From positions 1-53,436 of the forward strand of contig VHAX01000012.1 in NCBI GenBank assembly GCA_016872215.1: a stretch of DNA of 53,436 nt. The letters run 5' to 3'. The stretch is from Sphingomonadales bacterium (GTDB taxonomy: Bacteria; Bacteroidota; Bacteroidia; UBA7662). Below are positions 44,108 through 53,228 of the stretch, in pieces; position 1 is the first letter of the stretch; each line of letters opens with the position of its first letter. Made by a program: the position numbers and the translations under genes. The notes under the pieces are model-generated. The model saw only the letters and a program-made list of their open reading frames with translations, was not told the DNA's origin and did not search any database.

Positions 44108-45250
44108 TTAAAAAACTGGGTTGGACTGCAACAAAAAATCGGGTTTGGGCAGGGCTCCCGCCGGCCACTTGTTCACTACTGTTCCCTTTTTGAGGTGCAT
44201 AAGGCCCGGACTGGAACGAAGCATGGTCTTGAGGGTGGTGCCGTCGGTGATATACAATGGCCAGCCTATGCCGTGCGCGGTTTCGAAGGCTTTAATTTCC
44301 TCAGGCGTGGAGGCGGTGAGGATGGCAAACCGAACACCTAGGGAGTCGGCGGTAGACCGCAGCGCGCGCAATTGTTCCCAAGCATCGGCGGGACCATCAC
44401 GCAATACGCGGGCGGTAACCAACAGGCATCGGCCGGCGAGTAAAAAGTCTTCTGTATAATCTTCGCCGTCTATGTTGGAAATGCTGAAGTCGTGCACCGG
44501 AGGTTGATATCCCTTGCTCACCAGTACCGATTTGCGATCCACAAACTCAGCACCGGTTATATCCCACGGAGCCTGTTCGGTGGTGAATTCTTGTACCGTT
44601 CCATTCACTTTATAGTACCAGGTGTCGCGGTACACATCCTGAGGCGCTCCTTCGGGTACCTTCATACCCTCTGGAATGCTTTTGCCAACGGCATACGGCA
44701 GAAAATCAAACAGGGGTAGGTTTTGGTAGGTGTAAACCCCCACACCCAAACTTAAAAGACTGAAGACGGCAAAAATGGGTGCTAGAACCCGACCCGGACC
44801 CAATGGCACCAGGTTATGCTGGCGCCAAAACAACCATCCAACCAGCACAAGCAACACCACGTCTTTCGAAAAGGATTGCCATGGGGTGAGCTTCAGGAAA
44901 TCGCCAAAGCAACCGCAATCGGTGACCTTATTAAACCAGGCCGAATAAAAAGTAAGGAAGGTGAAAAACACCATCATCAGCAAAAGCGACCAGAGGGTGA
45001 AGCGTTTTTGCCAGCCCAACAATAGGGCAATGCCCAGCGCCATTTCAGCCACACAGATGGAGATGGCCAATCCGGTGGCGATCGGATTCAGGAAGTCGAT
45101 GCCGAACACACCGAAGTACTCCTCGAGTTTGTAGCCAAAGCCTTTGGGGTCATTGACTTTAATGAAACCTGAGAAAATAAATAAGAGGGAGGTGAGAACC
45201 CTAAAAAAATGGGTTTTGAGGATGATGACCGATTCAATAAATGACTTCAT
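44108..45250 (-). CDS. MauE/DoxX-type membrane protein with a thioredoxin-like tail
   Basis: This 380-residue protein has four to five helices in the first 190 residues (FRVLTSLLFIFSGFIKVNDP, CVAEMALGIALLLGWQKRF, LLLMMVFFTFLTFYSAW). A CGCFGDFLKLTPW motif typical of MauE/DoxX proteins provides a Cys pair. The region from about 265 resembles a thioredoxin fold without CxxC (FAILTASTPEEIKAFET, WPLYITDGTTLKTML). Such proteins are thought to handle disulphides or quinone-linked redox. It lies 6 bases after the DUF1599 gene, a pairing common in Bacteroidota. Confidence 0.75.
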   Translation of the reverse strand: MKSFIESVIILKTHFFRVLTSLLFIFSGFIKVNDPKGFGYKLEEYFGVFGIDFLNPIATGLAISICVAEMALGIALLLGWQKRFTLWSLLLMMVFFTFLTFYSAWFNKVTDCGCFGDFLKLTPWQSFSKDVVLLVLVGWLFWRQHNLVPLGPGRVLAPIFAVFSLLSLGVGVYTYQNLPLFDFLPYAVGKSIPEGMKVPEGAPQDVYRDTWYYKVNGTVQEFTTEQAPWDITGAEFVDRKSVLVSKGYQPPVHDFSISNIDGEDYTEDFLLAGRCLLVTARVLRDGPADAWEQLRALRSTADSLGVRFAILTASTPEEIKAFETAHGIGWPLYITDGTTLKTMLRSSPGLMHLKKGTVVNKWPAGALPKPDFLLQSNPVF

Positions 45251-45256
45251 GATGGT

Positions 45257-45874
45257 TTATATGATGTTCCGGGTCCCCTCTACGGTTGTTGATGGCTCCA
45301 ATTGAATGAGTGCGAAAACGGAATAGTTAATGATATCGCGGTAGCCAGGTCCCACTCCTTCAGAGATGGAGGTTTGGCCCCCGTTGTCTTCAATTTGTTT
45401 GATGCGCAACAGTTTCATCAGGATCAAATCCGTAAAAGAGGTATCGCGCATGCTGCGCCAGGCCTCTCCGTAATCGTGGTTTTTATCCGACAACAGGGAT
45501 CTGTTGAGCGAAATGTGGTGGTCGTAGGCCTTCAACAGATCAGCGGTGGACGAATTTGCCGTGAAGGCGCTGCTTTTTTCAACAACAGAGGTTGCCTCGA
45601 TGGGATGTGCGTATGCGATGGGCTCATCTAATTGAATCAGGGCCATTAAACAGTAGTTGATGATGCCCAGGTATTCTTCGGAGATGCCGTCGCTCACTTT
45701 TTGGGCTTTTTTCTCCTGAATGCTGCGGATGCGAGCCGCTTTGATGAAAATCTGGTCGGTGAGAGAGGGGGTTCTGAGGATGCACCAGGAAACACCATAA
45801 TCACGATTTTTGGCCTCGAAAAGCAAACGGCATTGGCCTAGAATCGCATCAAACGCAGGCAAAGTATCTGTCAC
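45257..45874 (-). CDS. DUF1599 protein, two repeats
   Basis: The 205-residue product has two homologous halves: QCRLLFEAKNRDYGVSWCIL with DQIFIKAARIRSIQEKK, and NRSLLSDKNHDYGEAWRSM with DLILMKLLRIKQIEDNG. Each ends with IINYxxxALIQL. These look like all-alpha nucleotide-pyrophosphohydrolase-type repeats; the function is unknown. I chose GTG 45874 (MTDTLPAFDAILGQCR) because family members begin close to the first repeat. The alternative ATG 45952 would overlap the divergent folP start. It is coupled to the MauE/DoxX gene. Confidence 0.75.
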   Translation of the reverse strand: MTDTLPAFDAILGQCRLLFEAKNRDYGVSWCILRTPSLTDQIFIKAARIRSIQEKKAQKVSDGISEEYLGIINYCLMALIQLDEPIAYAHPIEATSVVEKSSAFTANSSTADLLKAYDHHISLNRSLLSDKNHDYGEAWRSMRDTSFTDLILMKLLRIKQIEDNGGQTSISEGVGPGYRDIINYSVFALIQLEPSTTVEGTRNII

Positions 45875-45923
45875 GGCTGATTTGTATCGTAATTTGCTGT
45901 ATTTTGTTGTGCCCCCTATTGGA

Positions 45924-46943
45924 ATGTCCAAAAATACGCTATTCCCGAACAAATCAAGTCTTCAGTTTCGGGGTAAACTTCTGTTCATCGATCGGCCTCT
46001 GGTGATGGGGATTCTGAATGTAACCCCAGATTCTTTCTATCCCGATAGCCGGGTGGGTTTTTCGGCCGTGAGTGAAGGGTGTTCCAAAGAGGCAAGCATA
46101 GCAGAAGCTACGCGCAATGATGTGGTGGAATCTCGTTCTTATGTTCCTGTGGGGCGTAGCGGGACGGTTTTGGCGGTGGTTGACCGTGCGCGCAGGATGA
46201 TGGAGGAGGGGGTCGACATCCTCGACATCGGTGGATGTAGTACCCGCCCAGGAGCCGCGGCCGTTCCGGAGCAAGAGGAGCTGGAGCGGGTTATACCTTC
46301 TGTGCGCGCTATTAAAGGGGCCTTCCCCGAACTGTTGGTTTCGGTCGATACGTGGCGTGCGTCGGTGGCCGAACAAGCAGTTGGAGAGGGAGCCGATCTC
46401 ATCAATGACGTTTCAGGGGGGCGAATCGACCCCAAGTTAATCGAAACCGTCATCCGACTTCGGGTGCCCTACGTACTGATGCACAGTCGCGGTACGCCCG
46501 AAAACATGGCAGGACTCACGCAATACGAGGATGTGGTGACCGAAGTGGTGCGTGAGTTGTCGGAGCGCGCCCAAATCTTACTCGACGCCGGATGCTCAGA
46601 TCTCATCATAGACCCGGGCTTTGGTTTTGCCAAAACACCAGTCCAGGGATTTCGCCTGTTGAATCACCTCGATGCGCTGGTGCGGATGGGCTTCCCGGTT
46701 CTGGCCGGAGTTTCCCGAAAATCGATGATTACCCGCACCCTATCGGTGCAGGTCGACTCCAGCGATGCGCTTTGGGGAACCCTGGTACTGAATACACTCG
46801 CATTAGATCGCGGTGCACAAATATTAAGGGTACACGATGTGGCACCTGCAGTTCAGGCCGTCCGCCTATGGCAAAAAGTACGGGATAATGAATTTATTTC
46901 TAATCCTGAGCGTTCTGCTGCATCAACCAATTCTATAAAATGA
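45924..46943 (+). CDS. folP: Dihydropteroate synthase with an extended loop
   Basis: FolP joins p-aminobenzoate to the pterin diphosphate in folate synthesis. Motifs are VMGILNVTPDSF (27-38), VDILDIGGCSTRPGA (98-111), ELLVSVDTWRASVAE, GADLINDVSGG, LIIDPGFGFAKT and GVSRKSMI. At 339 residues it exceeds the usual 270-290. About 35 extra residues at 45-82 (polar, serine- and glutamate-rich) lie in the loop just after NVTPDSF, which borders the active site. I chose ATG 45924. The stop overlaps cdaA by 4 bases. Confidence 0.94.
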   Translation: MSKNTLFPNKSSLQFRGKLLFIDRPLVMGILNVTPDSFYPDSRVGFSAVSEGCSKEASIAEATRNDVVESRSYVPVGRSGTVLAVVDRARRMMEEGVDILDIGGCSTRPGAAAVPEQEELERVIPSVRAIKGAFPELLVSVDTWRASVAEQAVGEGADLINDVSGGRIDPKLIETVIRLRVPYVLMHSRGTPENMAGLTQYEDVVTEVVRELSERAQILLDAGCSDLIIDPGFGFAKTPVQGFRLLNHLDALVRMGFPVLAGVSRKSMITRTLSVQVDSSDALWGTLVLNTLALDRGAQILRVHDVAPAVQAVRLWQKVRDNEFISNPERSAASTNSIK

Positions 46944-47740
46944 AAGAACTGATTGACGCTATGGGGTACCCTTCACAATGGCTGTTTGGGCTGGATTTGC
47001 TGCTGGTACTGGTGTTCCTGTACCTCGTATTCATGCTGGTCAGGGGGAGTCTGGCCCCCGCCATCTTGTTGGGATTGGGCATACTCTATATAATGTATCT
47101 TTTGGTGAACTGGGCGGGACTAGTACTGCTGAGCACGCTCCTCGGGCAGTTTCTCGGATTGGGAGTGGTGCTGCTGATCGTGTTGTTCCAGCCCGAAATC
47201 AGACAGTTTTTGTTGCAATTGGGCGGGAATACTGGGGTGGGCCCCCAAAGATGGTTTCGCAAGATGATTAGGGGTAGCGAGCAGCGCGCAGATGAAGATT
47301 ATGTGATGACTGAATTGTTGCCCCTGTTTAAAGAGGCTATGGATATACGTTTGGGTATGTTGATTGTGGTGAGCCGACAAGAACTACAGCCTCCGATATT
47401 GTCACGCGGCACCCCCATTGACGCCAGGGTGGGTCGGGCCCTACTCCTTTCGGTATTTCAACGGGAATCGCCCATTCACGACGGCGCCGTGTGGATCATG
47501 GACGGAAGGGTGCAGTCGGTGGCCTGCGTCCTCCCGGTCTCTGAAAGCGTCGAGTTGCGGGCGGGACTCGGACTCCGGCATCGGGCGGCACTTGGGGTGT
47601 CGGAATTGGCCGATGTGATGGCCCTAGTGGTTTCAGAAGAAGGAGGCACCCTCTCAGTGGCTCGCGAAGGCAAATTAAGGGAAAGTGTATCGCCCGAACA
47701 GGCGGCTTTGGAATTGGCAGCTTATCTACGGGTGGAGTGA
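46940..47740 (+). CDS. cdaA: Diadenylate cyclase CdaA
   Basis: This 266-residue enzyme makes cyclic di-AMP. Three N-terminal helices (about 17-85) anchor it in the membrane. The DAC domain has the metal-binding DGA (181-183) in SPIHDGAVWI and the RHRAA motif (213-217) in GLGLRHRAALG. c-di-AMP controls osmolyte transport and wall homeostasis in other bacteria. It is translationally coupled to folP (ATGA overlap), a frequent pairing in Bacteroidota. No CdaR or phosphodiesterase gene is nearby. Confidence 0.93.
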   Translation: MKELIDAMGYPSQWLFGLDLLLVLVFLYLVFMLVRGSLAPAILLGLGILYIMYLLVNWAGLVLLSTLLGQFLGLGVVLLIVLFQPEIRQFLLQLGGNTGVGPQRWFRKMIRGSEQRADEDYVMTELLPLFKEAMDIRLGMLIVVSRQELQPPILSRGTPIDARVGRALLLSVFQRESPIHDGAVWIMDGRVQSVACVLPVSESVELRAGLGLRHRAALGVSELADVMALVVSEEGGTLSVAREGKLRESVSPEQAALELAAYLRVE

Positions 47741-47824
47741 TATGAACATTAATTCCAATAACCCACACAACGTTTAGTTCTGAAGAATGAACAAACCTCC
47801 CAAATCAATTTAAACGGAAAAGGC

Positions 47825-48451
47825 ATGGGAAAAGGATTATGTAAGGCAGTCGGACTGCTGTTGCTTTTCTTGGCTTTGACGGCGTTGAGGCCTGTTTGGG
47901 CCCAATATAAAGTGGGTGATCGGGCACGCGATTTTCGATTGCGCAACGAGGGGACGGGACGAACATTCGTTTCCCTCAGCTCCGATCCATCTGCCGCGGG
48001 CTATGTGTTGGTGTTTATGGGACTGCAATGCCCATGGTCGAAGGCCTATTTCGATCGCTTGATCCGCATCGACCGCCGATACCGCCCTTTGGGTTACCCC
48101 GTTCTGCTCATCAACCCCAATGATCCCAACCAAATCCCGGCCGATTCGCCCGAGGAAATGCAGCGCGCCGCCCGCGAACAGGCATTCCCATTTCCGTATT
48201 TGTTCGACGAGGTTCAGGATGTGACCCGCGATTACGGCGCTAGTCGCACCCCGCATGTTTTCATCCTGTGTAAGGAAAAGGAGGGATGGATGGTGCGTTA
48301 TTCGGGGGCAATCGACGACAACACTGAGTTTCCGGAAAAGGTAACGGTTCATTATTTGGAGGATGCGCTGGAATCCCTTATGAGGGGTAGTTTTGTGCGG
48401 CAGGAATCTACCCCCACGGTGGGTTGTCCGATCGCATGGAAAAAGAGATAG
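47825..48451 (+). CDS. Exported redoxin (thioredoxin/AhpC-like)
   Basis: This 208-residue exported protein has a signal peptide ending VWAQ. The thioredoxin fold starts at KVGDRARDFRLRNEG, with VLVFMGLQCPWSKAYFDRL giving a single active-site Cys69 (CPWS, no second Cys) and YGASRTPHVFIL as the cis-Pro element. A further Cys (201) sits in the C-terminal TVGCPIAWK, which could be the resolving Cys. It is probably a periplasmic thiol reductase or peroxidase. It lies 84 bases after cdaA. Confidence 0.82.
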   Translation: MGKGLCKAVGLLLLFLALTALRPVWAQYKVGDRARDFRLRNEGTGRTFVSLSSDPSAAGYVLVFMGLQCPWSKAYFDRLIRIDRRYRPLGYPVLLINPNDPNQIPADSPEEMQRAAREQAFPFPYLFDEVQDVTRDYGASRTPHVFILCKEKEGWMVRYSGAIDDNTEFPEKVTVHYLEDALESLMRGSFVRQESTPTVGCPIAWKKR

Positions 48452-48453
48452 AA

Positions 48454-49245
48454 ATGAAACAAAGTGTGGGTGTTGACTTGCACTTCCGGACCTTCGGAAG
48501 CGGCCCCCCGCTCGTTATTCTGCACGGTTTATTTGGTTCGGGCGACAACTGGATGACCCTGGCCCGGGAGTTGTCGGCGGACTTCACGATTTACCTCCCT
48601 GACCTCAGAAATCACGGCCGGTCTGTGTGGACCGAAACCATGGATTATCGCTCGATGGCCGAAGATGTGCTAAGGCTGATGGACCACTTCCAGTTGTCGC
48701 GCGCACACATCATGGGCCATTCCATGGGCGGGAAGGTGGTCATGACCCTTGCGCTGCATGCCCCTCAGCGGGTGTCGACCCTGGTGGTGGTCGACATCGC
48801 CCCGAGAATCTACCGACTCGAAGAGCACCACCGCCTGCTCACGACTCTCGCGGCGGTCAATCTGACCGCTTTTCAAAACCGCACCCAATTGGATGCGTAC
48901 CTCGCCCCCGCCATCCCGCAAATGGATACGCGGCAGTTGATTCTTAAGAACATCTACCGATCGGATCAGGGCGATTTTGCGTGGCGGATGAATGTCGGAG
49001 GACTGTTATCTAACCTGAATGCGGTGGGTGACGACACGACATTCGTGGGTTGCCCCCCCGTTGATCTTCCTGCATTGTTCATCGCTGGAGGTGCATCCAC
49101 CTACATCCACGATGCGGATGAAGAACCGATTAGAAAGTTATTTCAGACTGCCAAGGTGGTCCGAATTCCAGGTGCTGGCCATTGGGTGCACAGCGACGCC
49201 CCCGATGTTCTGCTAGCTCAGGTTCGTGCATTTCTTTTATCATGA
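48454..49245 (+). CDS. Alpha/beta hydrolase (YbfF-like esterase)
   Basis: This 263-residue hydrolase has oxyanion segment ILHGLFGSGDNW, DLRNHGRS, nucleophile elbow GHSMGGKVV, and the late catalytic His in IPGAGHWVHSDAP. These match the YbfF group of short-chain esterases. I chose ATG 48454, 2 bases after the redoxin stop; ATG 48436 or 48424 would overlap the redoxin gene. The substrate is unknown. The gap after it (49246-49393) has an imperfect GC-rich hairpin near 49270-49300 but no T-tract. Confidence 0.82.
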   Translation: MKQSVGVDLHFRTFGSGPPLVILHGLFGSGDNWMTLARELSADFTIYLPDLRNHGRSVWTETMDYRSMAEDVLRLMDHFQLSRAHIMGHSMGGKVVMTLALHAPQRVSTLVVVDIAPRIYRLEEHHRLLTTLAAVNLTAFQNRTQLDAYLAPAIPQMDTRQLILKNIYRSDQGDFAWRMNVGGLLSNLNAVGDDTTFVGCPPVDLPALFIAGGASTYIHDADEEPIRKLFQTAKVVRIPGAGHWVHSDAPDVLLAQVRAFLLS

Positions 49246-49393
49246 AGTGTGAGGATACTTTCCAGTCTTCGGGGGGATGTAATTGTCCCCGACTTGAAGT
49301 GTCCGAGGTAAATTTTCCCCCTTGTTCCCAATAATCCGCCAGCACCGTTAAGTCGTGGTAAACGTAATAAGATAGATCCCAATCCATGCCCAA

Positions 49394-51064
49394 ATGAAAG
49401 AGAGAAGGCAAAAACTGCCCCTTCAGCGGATCGATCGACTTGTGATTACGGATATGGCCGAAGAGGGACGGGCATTGGGAAGGGCGGGCGAAAAAGTATG
49501 CTTTGTGGAGGGGGCTGTTCCCGGCGATATAGTTGATGTTGAAGTCTACCGCAACAAGCATCGATATATGTTTGCCCGAGTTGTACACATTCATGTGCCG
49601 GCCGAGACCCGTATAGCACCGCGGTGCGTTCATTTTGGATTGTGTGGCGGATGCAAATGGCAACATCTGGATTACAACGCGCAATTGTATTGGAAGGGAA
49701 AGCAGGTGCACGATGCGCTCGTGCGACTCGGGAAAGTTGAATGCACAGAGGTTCGTCACGCTCTGCCGGCACCGGAGCCCTATGCTTATAGAAATAAGTT
49801 GGAGTTTACGGCGACCGGACAGCGTTGGTTGACTTTTGAGGAAATGAGAGCCGGGGTGCGGTCAGAAGATGCGATGGTGGATGGGATGGAGGCGGGGGAT
49901 ACCCGGGTGGACGGTTCGGGGGATGTGGACTCGAATAAGTATAGGTCACGGGATGTAACACGGGATGGGTTAAATCAGGAGGAGGGTTTAACTAACGCAA
50001 TCAAGCACAAGTCGAGGGATAGGGCGATAGAGGTGATAGGAGCTGAGTTAAAGTCCATGCCGTTGGAAGGAATAGAAGCCGGGTTGGTGGATGTCCCAAA
50101 GGAGTGGCCGAATGAAATCACTAAGCGGGCGGGACTCGGATTTCACCTACCCGGACGCTTTGATAAGGTGATGCACGTACAAGAATGCCACCTGATGGAC
50201 CAAAAGTCGGATGCAATTCGGAATTTTATACATCAATATGCGGAGGAACATCGCTGGACGCGCTACAACCAGCAGACGCATGAGGGATTCCTGCGTACAG
50301 TAACCCTACGCAACAGCAGTCTCGGGCAGTGGATGGTATTGGTTATGGTGACCGACAATAACCAGGAGGCTATTTTTGGCCTGATGACGGCCCTGACCAA
50401 TAGCTTCCCCTGGATCACAAGTTTGCAGTATGTTATCAACCCTAAGAAAAACGACACCCTACAAGGTTTGTTACCCCGGGTTTGGAAGGGGCCAGCCCAC
50501 ATAGAAGAGCGATTGGGTGATCTCAACTTCCACATTTCGCCGGAGTCGTTTTTTCAGACCAACAGCCGGCAGGCGCAGCGTCTATATGATCTGGTGGCGG
50601 AATGGGCAGCCCCGTCGCTAACCGATGGGGTGTTTGATTTATATAGTGGCACAGGCACGATCGGGTTGTTTCTGGCCCGGAAGGCATCGTGGGTGGTGGG
50701 ACTAGAATACACTGAGGCGGCAGTGGAGGATGCCCGCCGGAATGCAGAGCGAAATGGCATATACAACGTGCACTTTGTGGCGGGTGATCTCAAGAACCTG
50801 TTGACCGAGGAGTTTTTGTCGCAACACGGCCGCCCTTCGGTCCTTATCACCGACCCACCCCGCTCGGGCATGCACCCCGACGTTGTGGCCATGCTTTGCC
50901 GCATGCGCGTGCCCCGTTTGGTCTACGTGAGTTGTAACCCCGCAACCCAAGCCCGCGACTTGGAGATGATGCGCGACACCTATCGTGTGGAGCGCTACCA
51001 GCCGATAGACATGTTCCCTCAAACCCATCATGTGGAGAATGTGGTACTGTTGGCATGCATTTAG
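49394..51064 (+). CDS. rlmD: 23S rRNA (uracil-C5)-methyltransferase with a long insertion
   Basis: This 556-residue RumA-type enzyme has an N-terminal TRAM domain, the iron-sulfur cluster Cys set C78, C84, C87 (PRCVHFGLCGGCKWQH) and C265 (HVQECHL), the SAM site DLYSGTGTIGLFLA, LITDPPRSGMHPDV, and the catalytic Cys in YVSCNPATQARDL. In E. coli RumA the third and fourth cluster Cys are 72 residues apart; here they are 178 apart. The extra sequence (about 151-243) is low-complexity and Gly/Asp/Glu/Arg-rich (MVDGMEAGDTRVDGSGDVDS) and does not look like a domain. The exact target uridine, and whether this is RlmD or RlmC-like, is inferred. Confidence 0.88.
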   Translation: MKERRQKLPLQRIDRLVITDMAEEGRALGRAGEKVCFVEGAVPGDIVDVEVYRNKHRYMFARVVHIHVPAETRIAPRCVHFGLCGGCKWQHLDYNAQLYWKGKQVHDALVRLGKVECTEVRHALPAPEPYAYRNKLEFTATGQRWLTFEEMRAGVRSEDAMVDGMEAGDTRVDGSGDVDSNKYRSRDVTRDGLNQEEGLTNAIKHKSRDRAIEVIGAELKSMPLEGIEAGLVDVPKEWPNEITKRAGLGFHLPGRFDKVMHVQECHLMDQKSDAIRNFIHQYAEEHRWTRYNQQTHEGFLRTVTLRNSSLGQWMVLVMVTDNNQEAIFGLMTALTNSFPWITSLQYVINPKKNDTLQGLLPRVWKGPAHIEERLGDLNFHISPESFFQTNSRQAQRLYDLVAEWAAPSLTDGVFDLYSGTGTIGLFLARKASWVVGLEYTEAAVEDARRNAERNGIYNVHFVAGDLKNLLTEEFLSQHGRPSVLITDPPRSGMHPDVVAMLCRMRVPRLVYVSCNPATQARDLEMMRDTYRVERYQPIDMFPQTHHVENVVLLACI

Positions 51065-51133
51065 GTGGTACTTTTGTACGTTTAGGGCAAATCGCAGTTC
51101 GTTTACTTTATTTGTTATTACTGTAATATATAA

Positions 51134-51523
51134 ATGTTGGGTGACCTTCATTGGCTTGAGTCGGTAGAATCGGATCTGCGCTATTATGCCGACTACCTGA
51201 GAGGCTTGTCACGCGAGCTGCTCGACACAGGGATCAGTAAGTACCCTGTATTTGTGGCCTATCACGAGCACATGCCCACCCCTATGGGCCGACCGGTTCT
51301 GATCCACCAGCACCTCGACACGCATTGGAGCGTGAATCTGACGGTTATGGAGGATTTTGTTTCCCGTGAGATTGTGACCCGCGCAGCCTTCCCCGAATTC
51401 CGCAACAGTTGGAAAGACCCGGAGTTTTTTATGTGTGTGTTCGTCTATACCCCTTCTAAATGCGTGTTTTTGTATATGCCCTACGATCCTCTGTCGGGGG
51501 AGGGCGATGAGAATCCGGTATGA
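51134..51523 (+). CDS. Conserved-looking hypothetical protein
   Basis: I do not recognise this 129-residue soluble protein. It has a helical start (LHWLESVESDLRYYADYLRGL), a strand-rich middle (FVAYHEHMPTPMGRPVLIHQ) and a C-terminal FFMCVFVYTPSKCVFLYMPY. No signal peptide or catalytic motif is visible. The gene ends in a 4-base overlap with gluQ, so the two are translationally coupled. The composition matches the neighbours. Confidence 0.7.
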   Translation: MLGDLHWLESVESDLRYYADYLRGLSRELLDTGISKYPVFVAYHEHMPTPMGRPVLIHQHLDTHWSVNLTVMEDFVSREIVTRAAFPEFRNSWKDPEFFMCVFVYTPSKCVFLYMPYDPLSGEGDENPV

Positions 51524-52389
51524 CGGGTTGCACGCGGTTTGCCCCCACACCCAGTGGCTACCTGCATGAGGGCAATGCGGCCAATTTTATGTTGATTGCG
51601 CGGTTGGCCCGTATCGAAGGCTTGCGCATCCGGTTGCGAATCGACGATCTCGACCGCAGTCGCTTTCGCGAGGCATACCTCCAAGACATTTTTGCGGTCC
51701 TGAATTGGATGGGGCTCGGTTGGGATGAGGGTCCACGCGACATCGACGATTTTCTCAGAAATTATAGTCAGCACCACCGATTGGAATCCTACGAGAACCT
51801 ATTGTCTGAATTGCGTGCACGGGGGGCGGTTTATGCGTGTAGGTGCACAAGAAGCGCACGAGGTTCGGCCCTTTCATTCTGTTCATCGGATTGTGCCGTT
51901 CGTGGGTATTCACTCGATGACCCGGATCGGGTCTGGCTCTGCCGGGTGAATCCGGGTTTTGAGACTGTGATGAACGATTTTGAAGGCGATCCTTTAACGA
52001 TTCGCTTTTCAGAGCGGGGTATTGGGGATTTTGTTGTGAGGCGACGGCGGGAGTCGACCTCCAATCGGCGTCTTCCTTCGTATCAGTTGGCTTGCGTGGT
52101 CGACGATGTGCTGGATGGCACGACCCTGATTGTTCGGGGTGCCGATTTATTTGATAGCAGCTTGAGGCAATTATATCTGGCACACTGTTTGGATTTGAGG
52201 TCATTTACTGCGGTGCGCTTCATTCACCATGAGTTGTTGTTGGACCCGCGTCAACAAAAACTCAGCAAGTCGGCCGGGAATTCGGGGGGATTTGAAAGCT
52301 CTCTGTTGAAAAAATGGGCTACTGCCGGGGCATTGGAAGCGGCGCTTCCCATCCATGAATGGGGGCGAAACTTAGGATTGTCACCTTAA
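51520..52389 (+). CDS. gluQ: Glutamyl-Q tRNA(Asp) synthetase
   Basis: This 289-residue protein is a truncated GluRS-like class I synthetase lacking the anticodon-binding domain. It has RFAPTPSGYLHEGNA (HIGH-like HEGN 16-19), the RIDDLDRSRF segment, a zinc-type Cys set (YACRCTR and FCSSDC), LPSYQLACVVDDVLDGTTLIVRGADL, and KLSKSAG as the KMSKS equivalent. Such proteins load glutamate onto queuosine of tRNA(Asp) rather than onto tRNA(Glu). It is coupled to the hypothetical gene and its stop abuts the convergent msrB stop. Confidence 0.9.
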   Translation: MTGCTRFAPTPSGYLHEGNAANFMLIARLARIEGLRIRLRIDDLDRSRFREAYLQDIFAVLNWMGLGWDEGPRDIDDFLRNYSQHHRLESYENLLSELRARGAVYACRCTRSARGSALSFCSSDCAVRGYSLDDPDRVWLCRVNPGFETVMNDFEGDPLTIRFSERGIGDFVVRRRRESTSNRRLPSYQLACVVDDVLDGTTLIVRGADLFDSSLRQLYLAHCLDLRSFTAVRFIHHELLLDPRQQKLSKSAGNSGGFESSLLKKWATAGALEAALPIHEWGRNLGLSP

Positions 52390-52968
52390 TCATCGGCTAT
52401 CTCGGCGATTAATCCGAATGGGTGGAGTCATTTTATTTTTGTCGGCATCTTTTTCTTTCGGTTCAAAATTCAGGCATACAGAATTGATGCAATAACGTAA
52501 GCCTGTGGGGCGCGGACCATCGGGGAAGAGATGTCCGAGGTGGCCATGACAACGGGCGCACAGCACTTCGGTTCGGATCATACCGAAGCTGTGATCGGTG
52601 CGCTCTATGACAGCCTCCGGATTGACTTTTTCGCTGAAGCTGGGCCAGCCACATCCGGCGTCAAATTTAGTTTCGGATTCGAACAAGGGGTTGCCGCAAC
52701 CCACGCAGTGGTATTGCCCGGGTTCCCAATGCTGTTCATATTTTCCGGTGTAGGGACGCTCGGTTCCGTGTTGTCGTAGCACCCGAAAGGCTTCCGGATC
52801 AAGAATTTCTTTCCATTTTTCCTCGGTTAATGAGTAATCGGGTGTGCCCGTAGAGTGAAGAGAAGTAGAGGGTTTCATAGTTTGGGGGTTTGGATTTTTA
52901 TGAAATGTCTGGGCTGGGGGGAGGTGACTGCAGGCGGCCATAAGGCACAGCAATAGAACCTCAGCCAT
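52390..52968 (-). CDS. msrB: Peptide methionine-R-sulfoxide reductase MsrB, lipoprotein form
   Basis: This 192-residue protein has the SelR domain from about residue 45: ERPYTGKYEQHWEPGQYHC, zinc Cys pairs C88/C91 and C137/C140, AGCGWPSF, and catalytic Cys160 in LRYCINSVCLNF. Starting at ATG 52968 gives a short lipoprotein-type signal (LMAACSHLPP), so the enzyme probably protects envelope proteins. ATG 53037 adds 23 residues that disturb the signal. The N-terminal 45 residues form a linker. Confidence 0.9.
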   Translation of the reverse strand: MAEVLLLCLMAACSHLPPAQTFHKNPNPQTMKPSTSLHSTGTPDYSLTEEKWKEILDPEAFRVLRQHGTERPYTGKYEQHWEPGQYHCVGCGNPLFESETKFDAGCGWPSFSEKVNPEAVIERTDHSFGMIRTEVLCARCHGHLGHLFPDGPRPTGLRYCINSVCLNFEPKEKDADKNKMTPPIRINRRDSR

Positions 52969-53228
52969 GTTTTGATTTTGTAAAGTGATTTGAGCGTTTT
53001 CCTTGCACATGTTGTTGGAGTTATTCGAAATCAACAAACCAAAGGCGAAACGGATTGAATTTTCTGTTTGTGGAGGTGATTTTTTTTTGATGTTGATGAA
53101 GGTTCCTTCGGGAAGTCCCGTTTGATCAACTCGATTTTGGTGGCTGACCCGAAATTAACTATCTTCACGAATTTCAGGTTCCATGCCTTTACTTTCTATC
53201 TACTATCTATGAATTCAAATTAAATTCT

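Noticed and set aside
49266-49304. Terminator after the alpha/beta hydrolase gene
   Set aside because: The stem is imperfect and no T-tract follows, so I did not list it as a feature.
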